A stretch of 64,000 nt of DNA, taken from the NCBI RefSeq assembly GCF_002916655.1, contig NZ_PPSM01000025.1:1-64000 (forward strand). Direction: 5' to 3'. The DNA comes from Novosphingobium sp. HII-3 (GTDB lineage Bacteria; Pseudomonadota; Alphaproteobacteria; Sphingomonadales; Sphingomonadaceae). Below the pieces are notes generated by a model that worked only from the letters and a program-made list of their open reading frames with translations, ran no database searches and had not been told where the DNA came from. The position numbers were made by a program, and so were the translations under genes. Within the stretch, counting starts at the first letter, position 1. The number at the start of each line of letters is the position of its first letter. Of the stretch, positions 16,094 through 24,793 are shown one piece after another.

Positions 16094-17430
16094 TGAGCGT
16101 TGTAGCGGACGGCCCCAGTTCAGCGATGCTTGGCGCGATGGCCGAGCTTTGGCGGCTCAGCCCGCCTGGTCCTGACAATATCCTCGCGCATCCGGCATTC
16201 GTGCGTCTGCGCGAGGCCTGCCGTGACAACTACTCCGGCACGGGGAAGACAGGCCCCGCATTCGCTCTCTCGACGGCGTTGAGGGCGTTGGGGCTGCCGT
16301 GCCACCTGCAAAAGGACGCCGCCGATTTGGCGCTTTCAGTGGAAGAGGCGGCGGCGGGTCTCGACGCGGCGCTGCGTTCCACACGTTCCACGCGGGTGCA
16401 TCTCGCGCCGCTCGATCTAGCGGATGATCTGTCGCCGCTTGCATTCGGCCCGGCGAAGCTATGCCGGCTGACGCCGGACGAGTTGCGGGTGGTCTTCGAT
16501 GAGCGCCGCCTAAAGCGGGTCTATCCGCGGCAGGAGCTGGACGCCGATCGGCTGTCGGAGTTTCACTGGCTGGTCGTCGAGGAGACGGTGGCGTTCAAGC
16601 ACGGGCCGGAAGCGCGGGCGGTCCCGTTTTTCTCGATGGATCTCAGCCAGGATCTGGGGCGGATCGAGCCACACAAGGGACGGTTTCCATTCGCCTTCGA
16701 GGAAGCGCTGTTCTTCCTCCTGCTGGCGCCCTGGGAGAGCTGGTCGACGATGCCGGAAGTGGATTGGCGAGCATTCCGCGTGCCGTGGGTTTACACCGTC
16801 GACAGCGACATCTTCGTGCGTCCAGGCTCGCCGCCATCACCCGACACGCTGAGCTGGGAAGATCGCATCTATGATGACGGCTATGGCGGAACCTACGAAG
16901 AAGAGCGGCCGGTCGAGCTGCGCCTTGATGACAACGCCGCGACCGAGCTGACTGTTTGGGACCAGAGCCGGTGGGTGATCGTTGAGCAGGCGAAGCAATC
17001 GGTTCTGTTTGAGACGCCGGTCGCCCATTTCGTGATCCGCGCCTTCCTTGCCGAAGGCGTGGATGAATTTCTCGCCCACATCACAACGATCGAGGCGGCG
17101 CTGGGGCTGCGCGCCGACTATCAGAAGAGTTTCCGTGTTGCGCCTGATCGCCATAAGGGAATGCGCGCGACGAACCGGATGCGAGGGCGTGTCGCCGGCC
17201 TGCTCGGTGACCGTAGCCATGCTGACCAGTATGAGCAGCTTTTCGACATAAGAAGCGCCTTCCTGCACGGTCGCGCCATGACGGACATCTCGACCCAAGA
17301 GCAGGTGATGGCCCGTTCGCTGGCTCGTCAGGTCGTCGAGGCGCTGATCTTGGCGACGCAATCGGGACAGATCTCGTCGCGCGAGGATTTTCTGGACAGC
17401 CTGCTCGATAAGGGCGCGCCGCTGATCTAA
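16093..17430 (+). CDS. Protein with C-terminal HEPN-like domain
   Basis: A 445-residue protein. The last 130 residues look like a HEPN domain: helix VDEFLAHITTIEAALGL (about residues 323-339), then FDIRSAFLHGR with Arg387 and His392, the R-x4-H motif of HEPN ribonucleases, followed by a long helix. The first 300 residues are without a recognised family. HEPN proteins cut RNA or partner with other toxins in defence systems. The start overlaps the TIR stop by one base. Last gene of the operon; a 72-bp gap with the AbiE promoter follows. Confidence 0.6.
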   Translation: MSVVADGPSSAMLGAMAELWRLSPPGPDNILAHPAFVRLREACRDNYSGTGKTGPAFALSTALRALGLPCHLQKDAADLALSVEEAAAGLDAALRSTRSTRVHLAPLDLADDLSPLAFGPAKLCRLTPDELRVVFDERRLKRVYPRQELDADRLSEFHWLVVEETVAFKHGPEARAVPFFSMDLSQDLGRIEPHKGRFPFAFEEALFFLLLAPWESWSTMPEVDWRAFRVPWVYTVDSDIFVRPGSPPSPDTLSWEDRIYDDGYGGTYEEERPVELRLDDNAATELTVWDQSRWVIVEQAKQSVLFETPVAHFVIRAFLAEGVDEFLAHITTIEAALGLRADYQKSFRVAPDRHKGMRATNRMRGRVAGLLGDRSHADQYEQLFDIRSAFLHGRAMTDISTQEQVMARSLARQVVEALILATQSGQISSREDFLDSLLDKGAPLI

Positions 17431-17455
17431 CGGCGCTGACCCGCCGAGCCGTCGG

Positions 17456-17492
17456 TTGCAAACTGTCAGAAAACTGCGTATATTTCTGACAG
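17456..17492 (+). promoter_or_regulatory. AbiE promoter and palindromic operator
   Basis: A promoter TTGCAA (17456-17461), 17-bp spacer, TATATT (17479-17484) is framed by a perfect inverted repeat with 10-bp arms: CTGTCAGAAA (17463-17472) and TTTCTGACAG (17483-17492). The right arm covers the -10 end and the first bases of the AGGAG site. AbiEi proteins are known to bind inverted repeats in their own promoter, which fits. Confidence 0.75.
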
Positions 17493-17502
17493 GAGAATGG
17501 CC

Positions 17503-18096
17503 ATGCAACGGTTAACCGAACAGATTCTTGTGCATGCCGGAGGGTTGCCGGAAGGCACGCCCGTGGCGGCTAAGAGCTTGCTCCATCTCGGTAATCGCGC
17601 CGCGGTGGATCAGGCCTTGTCGCGTCTGACCGAGCGGGGCCAACTCATTCGGGCCGGTCGCGGTGTTTATCTGCGTCCCATCACGAGCCGGTTCGGTACG
17701 AGGGCTCCCTCCGTCCAACAGGCAGTCGAGGCGCTCGCCAACCAACGCGGCGAGGTCATCGTCCCGAGCGGGGCGGCGGCGGCCAACACGCTTGGCCTCA
17801 CGACACAGGTGCCGGTCCGATCGGTCTATCTAACCTCCGGCCGCAGCCGGACGATGAACCTCGGCAAGCAGGTCGTCGAACTTCGCCACGCTCCACGCTG
17901 GCAACTCGCCCTGGCTCACAAGCCGGCTGGCGAGGCAGTGCGCGCGCTGGCCTGGCTTGGACCGGAGAAGGCGGAAGCCGCCCTGAAAACATTGAAGCGG
18001 AAGCTCCCGCCATCCACTTTCAGCGAACTGGTCGCGGCAGCGCCGCAGCTTCCGACCTGGTTGGCGCGCAGCGTGGGAAAGGTGGCCCATGGCTGA
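17503..18096 (+). CDS. abiEi: AbiEi-type antitoxin/repressor
   Basis: A 197-residue protein of the AbiEi/DUF6088 kind: an N-terminal winged helix (about residues 25-60, VDQALSRLTERGQLIRAGRGVYLRP) and a C-terminal domain. It should neutralise the AbiEii toxin and repress its own promoter. The ATG at 17503 is chosen because AGGAG lies seven bases upstream; the ATG at 17497 would be only one base away from it. It overlaps abiEii by 8 bases, as usual for this type IV toxin-antitoxin pair. Confidence 0.85.
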   Translation: MQRLTEQILVHAGGLPEGTPVAAKSLLHLGNRAAVDQALSRLTERGQLIRAGRGVYLRPITSRFGTRAPSVQQAVEALANQRGEVIVPSGAAAANTLGLTTQVPVRSVYLTSGRSRTMNLGKQVVELRHAPRWQLALAHKPAGEAVRALAWLGPEKAEAALKTLKRKLPPSTFSELVAAAPQLPTWLARSVGKVAHG

Positions 18097-19105
18097 CGCC
18101 TTTCTCCACCTTCCGGTCGCCGACCGCCGCGAGGCGTTGAGCGTCGCGGCCGATCAGTCGGGACGACCCGCGCACCTTCTCGAGAAGGACGTCTGGGTGG
18201 TCTGGGCGCTCGGGACCCTTTACGGCTCGGCGCTCGGCGAACATCTGGTGTTCAAAGGCGGGACGTCGCTATCCAAAGCCTATCAGGTCATCCGGCGGTT
18301 TTCCGAGGATGTCGACCTGACCTATGACATCCGGACGATCGCACCCGATCTGGTGGGCGACGATGGTGAGGCCCTGCCGAAGACTCGCAGCGAGGAGAAG
18401 CGCTGGTCGAGTGAGGTACGCAAGCGCCTGCCAGACTGGGTAGTTGACACCGTTCAGCCGATCATCACAGAGGCGCTCGCGGCTGAAGCTTTGGCAGCCA
18501 CCATCCGCGTCGAAGGCGAGAAGCTGTTCATCGATTACGAGGCCGCGACGGCTGGCTCCGGCTATGTCGCCCCGAGCGTGATGCTCGAATTTGGGGCGCG
18601 ATCAACGGGCGAGCCGGCGAGCGTGCGCGACGTGATTTGCGATGCTGCCGGTTTGGTGGAAGGCGTCGTCTTCCCGATGGCCCGGCCGCGCGTGATGCAT
18701 GCGGAGCGGACCTTCTGGGAGAAGGCGACGGCCATCCACGTCTTCTGCCTGCAGGAGCGTCTGCGCGGCGACCGGTTCGCCCGGCACTGGCATGATGTCG
18801 CTCGATTGGACGAAGCGGGCTTCGCGGCGGCTGCTTTCGCGGATCGCGGGCTGGCGAACGCCGTCGCCCGTCACAAGGCAATGTTCTTCGCGGAAAAGGC
18901 AGCGGACCGATCGCCGATCGACTACGCGGCCGCTGTCAACGGAGGTCTGCAGCTCGTTCCGGCCGGCGATGGGGCGAAGGCCTTGGAAGAAGATTACGCC
19001 CGCATGGTTGAGGACGGCCTCCTTCTGGAGGACGCCGAGCCTTTCGAGACGCTCATGGAGCGCTGCGCAGAGATCGCCGCACGAGCCAATAGCGCGGCAG
19101 GATAA
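18089..19105 (+). CDS. abiEii: AbiEii nucleotidyltransferase toxin
   Basis: A 338-residue member of the AbiEii/MenT nucleotidyltransferase family. The motifs are LEKDVWVVWAL (residues 31-41), FKGGTSLSKAY (55-65), RFSEDVDLTYD with the metal-binding Asp74 and Asp76, and ERTFWEKATAIH (206-217). Known relatives inactivate tRNA by adding nucleotides, and AbiE systems abort phage infection. All key residues look intact. It starts within the end of abiEi, so it is translationally coupled to it. Confidence 0.9.
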   Translation: MADAFLHLPVADRREALSVAADQSGRPAHLLEKDVWVVWALGTLYGSALGEHLVFKGGTSLSKAYQVIRRFSEDVDLTYDIRTIAPDLVGDDGEALPKTRSEEKRWSSEVRKRLPDWVVDTVQPIITEALAAEALAATIRVEGEKLFIDYEAATAGSGYVAPSVMLEFGARSTGEPASVRDVICDAAGLVEGVVFPMARPRVMHAERTFWEKATAIHVFCLQERLRGDRFARHWHDVARLDEAGFAAAAFADRGLANAVARHKAMFFAEKAADRSPIDYAAAVNGGLQLVPAGDGAKALEEDYARMVEDGLLLEDAEPFETLMERCAEIAARANSAAG

Positions 19106-19128
19106 GAAAAACAGGCTGGGAGGCGACG

Positions 19129-21096
19129 GTGTACATTTCCGAAATCTACGCGAGCGGCTTCCGGTGCTTTGATCCGGCTACCCCGTTGCAACTGAAGCTC
19201 TCGTCCGGTCTCAATATTCTCGTGGGGCCGAACGACGCTGGTAAGAGCGCTATCATCGACGCCGCCCGCTACGTTCTTTGGACACGCGGCGACGACTATA
19301 TCCGTCCGGACGAACACGACTTCCATGTCGACGGGGAGGGCATCCGCGGATGCGATTTCATCGTTCGCTGCACCTTCGACGATCTTAGTGCTGATGAAGA
19401 GGCTCGGTTTCTCGAATGGTGCAATAACGAAAAGGGTAAGTTGCGGCTGCATGTGTGCATGCGTGGTACTCGGCGGCTTTCGCCAGGGGGCGGCAACATC
19501 ATCGCTAGTCAGCACCGCGCCGGCGCCGAGGGCGAAGGTCTGCCGCTCGATGGAGAACTGCGGGAATATCTAAAAGCCACCTACCTTAAACCGCTCCGTG
19601 ACGCGGAGCGCGAGATGCGAGCGGGCCGCCGGTCACGCCTTTCGCGCATCCTTGGCGCGATGCCCACCATGGGCCCTCAAAGCAAACCCGCCGCGCTGGG
19701 TGCCAATGCGACACTCCATGACACGCTCACGGCGGCTGACGCGGCCGTCCGAAACAACGCGGCGGTTGGCGGTGTCGCCGGCAGCGTCAACACGGATTTC
19801 CTCGACAAGCTGTCATTCGTAGACGACCGCCTTGTCGCCACGCTGGACCTCGGCGCTGGCGGCTCGTTTGATCAGATTCTCGAGCGGTTCGAACTCTATC
19901 TGAATGCCAAAGCGGGCACTGAGCGCGTCCAGCGCGGGCTGGGCTATAACAACCTGCTGTTTATGGCGGCCGAGCTGTTGTTGCTCCAGTCGCATCCCGA
20001 TCAGGTGCCGTTTCTGCTGATCGAGGAGCCGGAAGCGCATCTGCATCCCCAGCACCAGACGCTCTTCATGGAAGTGCTTGCGGCCCGCGCCGCCAAGCCG
20101 GACCCCGACAAGGGCGAGACCCATCAGCAGGTCCAGGTCCTCCTCACTACCCATAGCCCGCAACTCGCGGCCGGTGCCGAGCTTGAGACCATGACGATGA
20201 TCGTCGGTCACCGCGCCTTTCCGCTGGGCGCGGCCCATACCCGGCTCGCAGCCGACGACTATGAGTTCCTTCGTCGCTTCCTCGACGCGACCAAGGCCAA
20301 CCTGTTCTTCGCCCGCGCGCTCATTGTCGTCGAAGGCGACGGCGAGCACCTGTTGCTGCCCGCGATCGCCGAGAAGCTCGGTCGTCCGCTTAGCCGCCAT
20401 GGTGTATCGATCGTCAATGTTGGCCACCGCGGCCTGTTCCGCTACAGCCGGATTCTGCAGCGTAAAGCTGGGAACGCGATCGCGGTGCCCGTGGCGCTGA
20501 TCCCTGACAGGGACATTCCGCCCTCGGAGGCGAAAGACCTCGTCGGCGACCGCAAGACAGAGAACCAGTTGACCGGGGACGAAATCGCCGCGCGGCTGAA
20601 GACGCTCCGGCGCGACGTCGGGGATCCCGTCGACGCGTTCATCGCCGATAGCTGGACACTTGAGTTCGATCTTGCCCTTCAGTCCGAGCTCGCCGAGAGC
20701 GTTCATCAGGCGGTTCAGCTCGCCAAGACCAGCAGTCGCAAGCCCGAGTGGCTTGCGAAGATCGTGAAGAAGGCCAGCGAAACCTACGCAGGCTGGAAGG
20801 CGGCTGGGCTCTCCACGACGGAGATCGCCGTCAAGATCTACCAGCCCGTCCATGACAAGGAGGCCTCCAAGGCCGAGGTTGCCGAGCAACTTGCCGCCAT
20901 ACTGCGCAAACGCCCCGATACGCCGGAGCAGATGCGCGATCGGCTCCCGCCCTACCTGGTGCACGCGATCGACTACGTGACGGGTGGCTATGTCCCCGGG
21001 GCGCCGGCGATCGCCCTCGAGCCGGAAGCCGAAGACGAAGAGATCGGAGTTGCCGGAATGGAAGGTGCGGCGGCGGCAGCGGAGGCGGAGGTGTAG
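19129..21096 (+). CDS. gajA: OLD-family ATPase/TOPRIM nuclease, GajA-like
   Basis: A 655-residue OLD nuclease. The ATPase part has Walker A GPNDAGKS (residues 33-40), the signature region GYNNLLFMAAELLLL (272-286), Walker B FLLIEEPEAHLHP (295-307) and TTHSP (340-344). The TOPRIM nuclease part starts VEGDGEHLLL (401-410) with DRD (460-462). OLD nuclease directly followed by a UvrD-like helicase is the hallmark of Gabija, where GajA cuts DNA when nucleotides are depleted. It is somewhat longer than typical GajA because of an acidic tail. GTG start with GGGAGG five bases upstream. A general class 2 OLD protein is the alternative name. Confidence 0.75.
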   Translation: MYISEIYASGFRCFDPATPLQLKLSSGLNILVGPNDAGKSAIIDAARYVLWTRGDDYIRPDEHDFHVDGEGIRGCDFIVRCTFDDLSADEEARFLEWCNNEKGKLRLHVCMRGTRRLSPGGGNIIASQHRAGAEGEGLPLDGELREYLKATYLKPLRDAEREMRAGRRSRLSRILGAMPTMGPQSKPAALGANATLHDTLTAADAAVRNNAAVGGVAGSVNTDFLDKLSFVDDRLVATLDLGAGGSFDQILERFELYLNAKAGTERVQRGLGYNNLLFMAAELLLLQSHPDQVPFLLIEEPEAHLHPQHQTLFMEVLAARAAKPDPDKGETHQQVQVLLTTHSPQLAAGAELETMTMIVGHRAFPLGAAHTRLAADDYEFLRRFLDATKANLFFARALIVVEGDGEHLLLPAIAEKLGRPLSRHGVSIVNVGHRGLFRYSRILQRKAGNAIAVPVALIPDRDIPPSEAKDLVGDRKTENQLTGDEIAARLKTLRRDVGDPVDAFIADSWTLEFDLALQSELAESVHQAVQLAKTSSRKPEWLAKIVKKASETYAGWKAAGLSTTEIAVKIYQPVHDKEASKAEVAEQLAAILRKRPDTPEQMRDRLPPYLVHAIDYVTGGYVPGAPAIALEPEAEDEEIGVAGMEGAAAAAEAEV

Positions 21097-21100
21097 CACC

Positions 21101-23092
21101 ATGTTCGAGATCCTACCGCTCACGCCCGAACTGCTCGCCGAACTTGGCGACGAACTGGGCGGTTGCGATTTCACCGATCCGAGCCAAACCGACTTCCTGG
21201 CGAAGGTTACCCCATGTGACGTTCAGGCGGCGCCCGGTAATGGCAAGACGACGCTGCTGGCGGCAAAGCTCGCGCTGCTTTCGCGTAACTGGTTGACCCG
21301 CAGGCAGGGCGTCTGCGTGATCTCGCACACCAATGCCGCGCGGACGGAGGTCGAAGACTTGATCGCCCGTCACCCGACCGCAGGGCGGTTGATGGCCTAT
21401 CCCCATTTCACCGGTACGGTCACAGCGTTCATCAACCAATACCTCGCCTTGCCCTATCTTCGGGGACTGGGCTGGAGCGTGCGTCAGATTGACGACGATG
21501 CTTTCGCGGCTGAGGCGTTGCGGCGTTATCCGGGTTGGCGTGTCCTCGACAACCTCGCCAAGAACAAGAAACTCAAGCTCAAGCGCAGGCTCGAGGAGTG
21601 GATTGCCCTTCTCGATCTGGACCCCGCCTTCACCGACACAGTCGCGGAGCCAAGCGCGCTGGCCGTCCGCTGCCGTAAAGGGCAATGGGGCGCCCACACC
21701 GATTGTGGGAAGGCGCTCGAATCCCTCAAGGCCTCGATGGTCAAGAGCGGGCTATATCGCTACGCCGACATGACCGCGCTCGCGTGGCGCGCGCTCCGCG
21801 ATAACCCGAGCCTCGCCGAGCGGCTTCGCGACCGCTTTCCACTCGTCATTCTTGATGAGGCGCAGGACACGCATGGCGACCAGCTCCGGTTGCTGGAGCA
21901 CGTGTTCAAGCAAGATGGGGCGGCGTTCCAGCGTCTCGGGGACAGCAATCAAACGCTCTATGAGGACGATGGAGCGGCACCGGCCTATTGGACGCCGGGT
22001 CCCGGTTGCATCCCTCTCGATACGAGCCGCAGGTTCGGCGGGGAGATCGCCGGTTTTGCAAGCCGGCTGACCGCGCGCCAGGCTCAGACCATTGTGGGCC
22101 TGGGCGCACGGCCCGCGTCGCGGGTGATTTTCTTGTTCGATGAAGCCACGATCGGTGGCGTTCTCGGAGCCTTCGCTGAAGAGGCACGCACGCTGTGGGC
22201 CGGCGATTGCAGCAGCCGCGACGTCTGGGCGGTCGCATCGCGTCACAATCTGCCCGGTAAGAAAGGTGTGTGGCAGCCGAAGAGCCTTGTCGACTATCAT
22301 CCCGCATATTGCAGCGAGGGCGGGTCTCGATCGAAGGCCAACTTCCTTTGCCGGCAGCTTCAGAAGGCTGCGGTACACCACGCCGCGGCGCGTCCTCCCG
22401 CAGAGGTCAGCGAGATGCTCGCCGTCGGTGTTTCCGGGCTGGCGCGCGCGCATGGCTGGAAAGCGGCGAATGATCGTCCGATTACTGCGCATAATGTCTG
22501 GGCGGCTCTGTCGCATCGCGACCTTGCGTTGCCGCGCGCTGTACGTCGACTGCTCCGGGACCATGTGCTTACCGGTGATGCGGTATGGGCGCAGGCGGCA
22601 TGGCTGGCGTTCATGGCACAGCTGCTGCCACTTTTCAGTCCGCATCCTCAGGGCGCTGAGGCCGAAATCACGGATTTCTGCAGCTTCGTCGCGGATCAAA
22701 AGGCCGATCTCGCCGACCCCGAGCGCCGCGCCACTAAGCAGATGCAATTCGACGATCTCACCTTGCGGCTGGGATCGATCCACTCGGTCAAGGGCAAGAG
22801 CGTAGACGGAATTCTCGTCGTCGAGAGTGAGGTATGGAAAGGCAGTGGTGCAGACGAACAATGCATCGACCTAAGCACGGTGCTGCCCCGTGCGTTCGGC
22901 GTCACCGATCAGCCATTTACAGGGGTGGGACTCACCGCCGCGACAAATGTCTTCGTAGGGGTGACCAGGCCGCGGGAATTGCTTGGGCTCGCGCTGCGTA
23001 AATCCGAAGCAATGATCCTGCTAGGGCCCGCAACGGACCAAGGGTGGAAACTTGTGGACCTGGTCGCGCAGGCCGCGGAGCTGAAGGGATGA
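21101..23092 (+). CDS. gajB: UvrD/Rep-type helicase, GajB-like
   Basis: A 663-residue superfamily 1 helicase. Visible are Walker A APGNGKTT (44-51), motif Ia VISHTNAARTEVEDL, Walker B LDEAQD (251-256) and GDSNQTLY (280-287), then a C-terminal part with SIHSVKGKSVDGILVVES and GVTRPRELLGLAL. The ATG lies four bases after the nuclease stop, with GGAGG upstream. In Gabija, GajB partners with GajA and senses DNA ends. The protein is longer than typical GajB. It overlaps the third gene by 4 bases. Confidence 0.75.
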   Translation: MFEILPLTPELLAELGDELGGCDFTDPSQTDFLAKVTPCDVQAAPGNGKTTLLAAKLALLSRNWLTRRQGVCVISHTNAARTEVEDLIARHPTAGRLMAYPHFTGTVTAFINQYLALPYLRGLGWSVRQIDDDAFAAEALRRYPGWRVLDNLAKNKKLKLKRRLEEWIALLDLDPAFTDTVAEPSALAVRCRKGQWGAHTDCGKALESLKASMVKSGLYRYADMTALAWRALRDNPSLAERLRDRFPLVILDEAQDTHGDQLRLLEHVFKQDGAAFQRLGDSNQTLYEDDGAAPAYWTPGPGCIPLDTSRRFGGEIAGFASRLTARQAQTIVGLGARPASRVIFLFDEATIGGVLGAFAEEARTLWAGDCSSRDVWAVASRHNLPGKKGVWQPKSLVDYHPAYCSEGGSRSKANFLCRQLQKAAVHHAAARPPAEVSEMLAVGVSGLARAHGWKAANDRPITAHNVWAALSHRDLALPRAVRRLLRDHVLTGDAVWAQAAWLAFMAQLLPLFSPHPQGAEAEITDFCSFVADQKADLADPERRATKQMQFDDLTLRLGSIHSVKGKSVDGILVVESEVWKGSGADEQCIDLSTVLPRAFGVTDQPFTGVGLTAATNVFVGVTRPRELLGLALRKSEAMILLGPATDQGWKLVDLVAQAAELKG

Positions 23093-24414
23093 GCGGGCCT
23101 GTGTCGACAGTCGGGCTAGGGACGTCGGTCAAGCTGATTGGTTTGACCAAGCATACGAAGCACCGCCATGTACCAAGTCCGGTCTCTCCGTACTTCGTGG
23201 CGCCACCGGCTCAGTCGAGTCTGTCCTTTTACCCGATTGCCTTGGCGGCCGCGATCGCGAGAACGGCGACGACTTGGGATGATGCACCTGTCGTCTTACT
23301 CGACGGATTGCAACAGAGTGCTCTGATCGAACTGGAGACTTTGCTTCAGGATGGATCGGCATTTGCGCTCGAATCTCATTTCAAATTTCTTGCGGATACT
23401 GCCGGATCGCAGTTTGCGGCCAAGGTCGGTGCAGGCATTGCCCACCTCTATATGGACGCTCTCGGCTACGCATGGCGAGCAAACGCAGCGTGCCTCTCGT
23501 CTTCGCTCGATCCCCATGCAGATTTTATCTACGATGGTGGCAACGCGTCCGGCCATGGTGTTGTGCTCGCCGAGGCCCACGGCTCGTTCGCCAAAGATGC
23601 GAGCGCGGCCAAGATAGCGAATGCGGCGAAGAGAAAATACAGCAAGCAGGTAAAGCCCTTTATTGCGAAGCCGTCGCCGTTCGGAGAGATAATCCACGGC
23701 TATTCGATTGCATTCGGGTCGAAGCCGACGACAGGCGGGAGCTTCTTGGCCGTATCGGAGACGCGGATCTCAAAGCCGCGAAAGAGAACTACGCCAACGG
23801 GCGTCCCGCAGCGGGGCGAGACATTTGAGGGTACGCCTGCCCCGATGGCTCTGGCGACCCATCGCTCGAACTTTCTCCTGATAGGCGCACCGGAGGTAAC
23901 GAATTGGATCGACTGGATACGCTCGCCGGACTCCCCCGCTCCCGAGCGATACAACGTTCCGCTTCTTCGATTTGACTATGCTGGCCGGACCTATTTGGCA
24001 GCGACGCCGTGGCATTCGCGATCCAGCGGCCATCCGTGGTGGATCGATGATTTCTTCGATCATCCTGAGTGGTGGCGAATTGCTCGGCGCGCGCGACTAT
24101 CGCCGTCACGTCACCCCGGTTCTGACTTTGGCTGGTTCGTGATTGAAGAGAAGGCGGGAGCCGAATTTTTGAACGCGCTGAGCAATGCGATCCGCGATCT
24201 AGGGGTGGGGCTGCCGGCGACGATGAGGCTTCCAACCTTTGAACCTGCAGGCTTTGCGCTTTCAGCGGGAGATCGCGCTGCCAGAGCCGAGGCAGATGAG
24301 CCTTACCAGTATGCGCTTTTCCGCGACGGTTTGGCCCTCGTAGGGGAACCTTTCCGAGGGCGGCCGCGCGATGTGGTTGTCTGGTCGCCAGATGGGGGTA
24401 TGGCGCTTGATTGA
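23089..24414 (+). CDS. Unrecognised third gene of the Gabija-like operon
   Basis: A 441-residue protein without a family that I recognise. A possible degenerate nuclease core is at residues 140-166: Asp145 in DPHADFIYDGG and Glu162-Ala-His164 in VVLAEAHGSF, where His stands for the Lys of D...ExK. The rest is rich in aromatic residues (PWWIDDFFDHPEWW). It overlaps the helicase gene as ATGA, so it belongs to the same transcript. Normal Gabija has only two genes, so this may be an added effector or a regulator. It is the last gene of the defence island. Confidence 0.5.
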   Translation: MSGPVSTVGLGTSVKLIGLTKHTKHRHVPSPVSPYFVAPPAQSSLSFYPIALAAAIARTATTWDDAPVVLLDGLQQSALIELETLLQDGSAFALESHFKFLADTAGSQFAAKVGAGIAHLYMDALGYAWRANAACLSSSLDPHADFIYDGGNASGHGVVLAEAHGSFAKDASAAKIANAAKRKYSKQVKPFIAKPSPFGEIIHGYSIAFGSKPTTGGSFLAVSETRISKPRKRTTPTGVPQRGETFEGTPAPMALATHRSNFLLIGAPEVTNWIDWIRSPDSPAPERYNVPLLRFDYAGRTYLAATPWHSRSSGHPWWIDDFFDHPEWWRIARRARLSPSRHPGSDFGWFVIEEKAGAEFLNALSNAIRDLGVGLPATMRLPTFEPAGFALSAGDRAARAEADEPYQYALFRDGLALVGEPFRGRPRDVVVWSPDGGMALD

Positions 24415-24738
24415 TGCGGCGGCAGCTCGCCGACGACGGTATAGATAGGGGAAGGAGAATTCACACCGGTCGTAGCGTAGCGTGGAAACGGCGATGTCGG
24501 TATGAATGCCCTTCGAGTGACTGTTTCGGCCGTCGTTGGCGATAGATGGCGGAAGGTCATTTTCCGATCTCGAGCCGAAAAAACCAATGTTTTCAGCAGC
24601 GCCATTTTCTGACGGTTTGGCTGACGGTATAGCGTCCCGAGAGAAATATTTTTCTCAGTAAAATCAGTGTGTTATGATGCCAGGAAACAATGGAGTGGGA
24701 ATGATCCGGGCAGCGCTCTGAAGCGCTCCCAGCACACC
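24415..24738. other. Island/chromosome junction without a clear gene
   Basis: No real gene is supported. Seen are a tandem CTGACGGT (about 24610 and 24621), an A/T-rich inverted repeat GAGAAA/TTTCTC near 24641-24655, a -10-like TATGAT (24673-24678), GGAG (24692-24695) and a seven-codon frame MIRAAL with stop at 24701-24721, directly before the terminator. No tRNA, integrase or att repeat was found. This may be a leader peptide or small RNA unit. Confidence 0.35.
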
Positions 24739-24774
24739 AAGAAGGCCGCGACCTGCAAGGTTCGCGGCCTTCTT
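24739..24774. terminator. Strong bidirectional terminator hairpin
   Basis: A perfect 13-bp stem (AAGAAGGCCGCGA at 24739-24751, TCGCGGCCTTCTT at 24762-24774) with a 10-base loop. It lies 20 bases after the stop of the minus-strand TonB receptor and closes the plus-strand island side, so it can end transcription from both directions. The T run is short on either strand. Confidence 0.7.
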
Positions 24775-24793
24775 CGTTGAGCGGACGTCGCCT

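Noticed and set aside
24690..24775. tRNA gene or tRNA remnant as island attachment site
   Set aside because: No acceptor stem, anticodon arm or T-loop consensus can be drawn; the sequence is a simple terminator stem.
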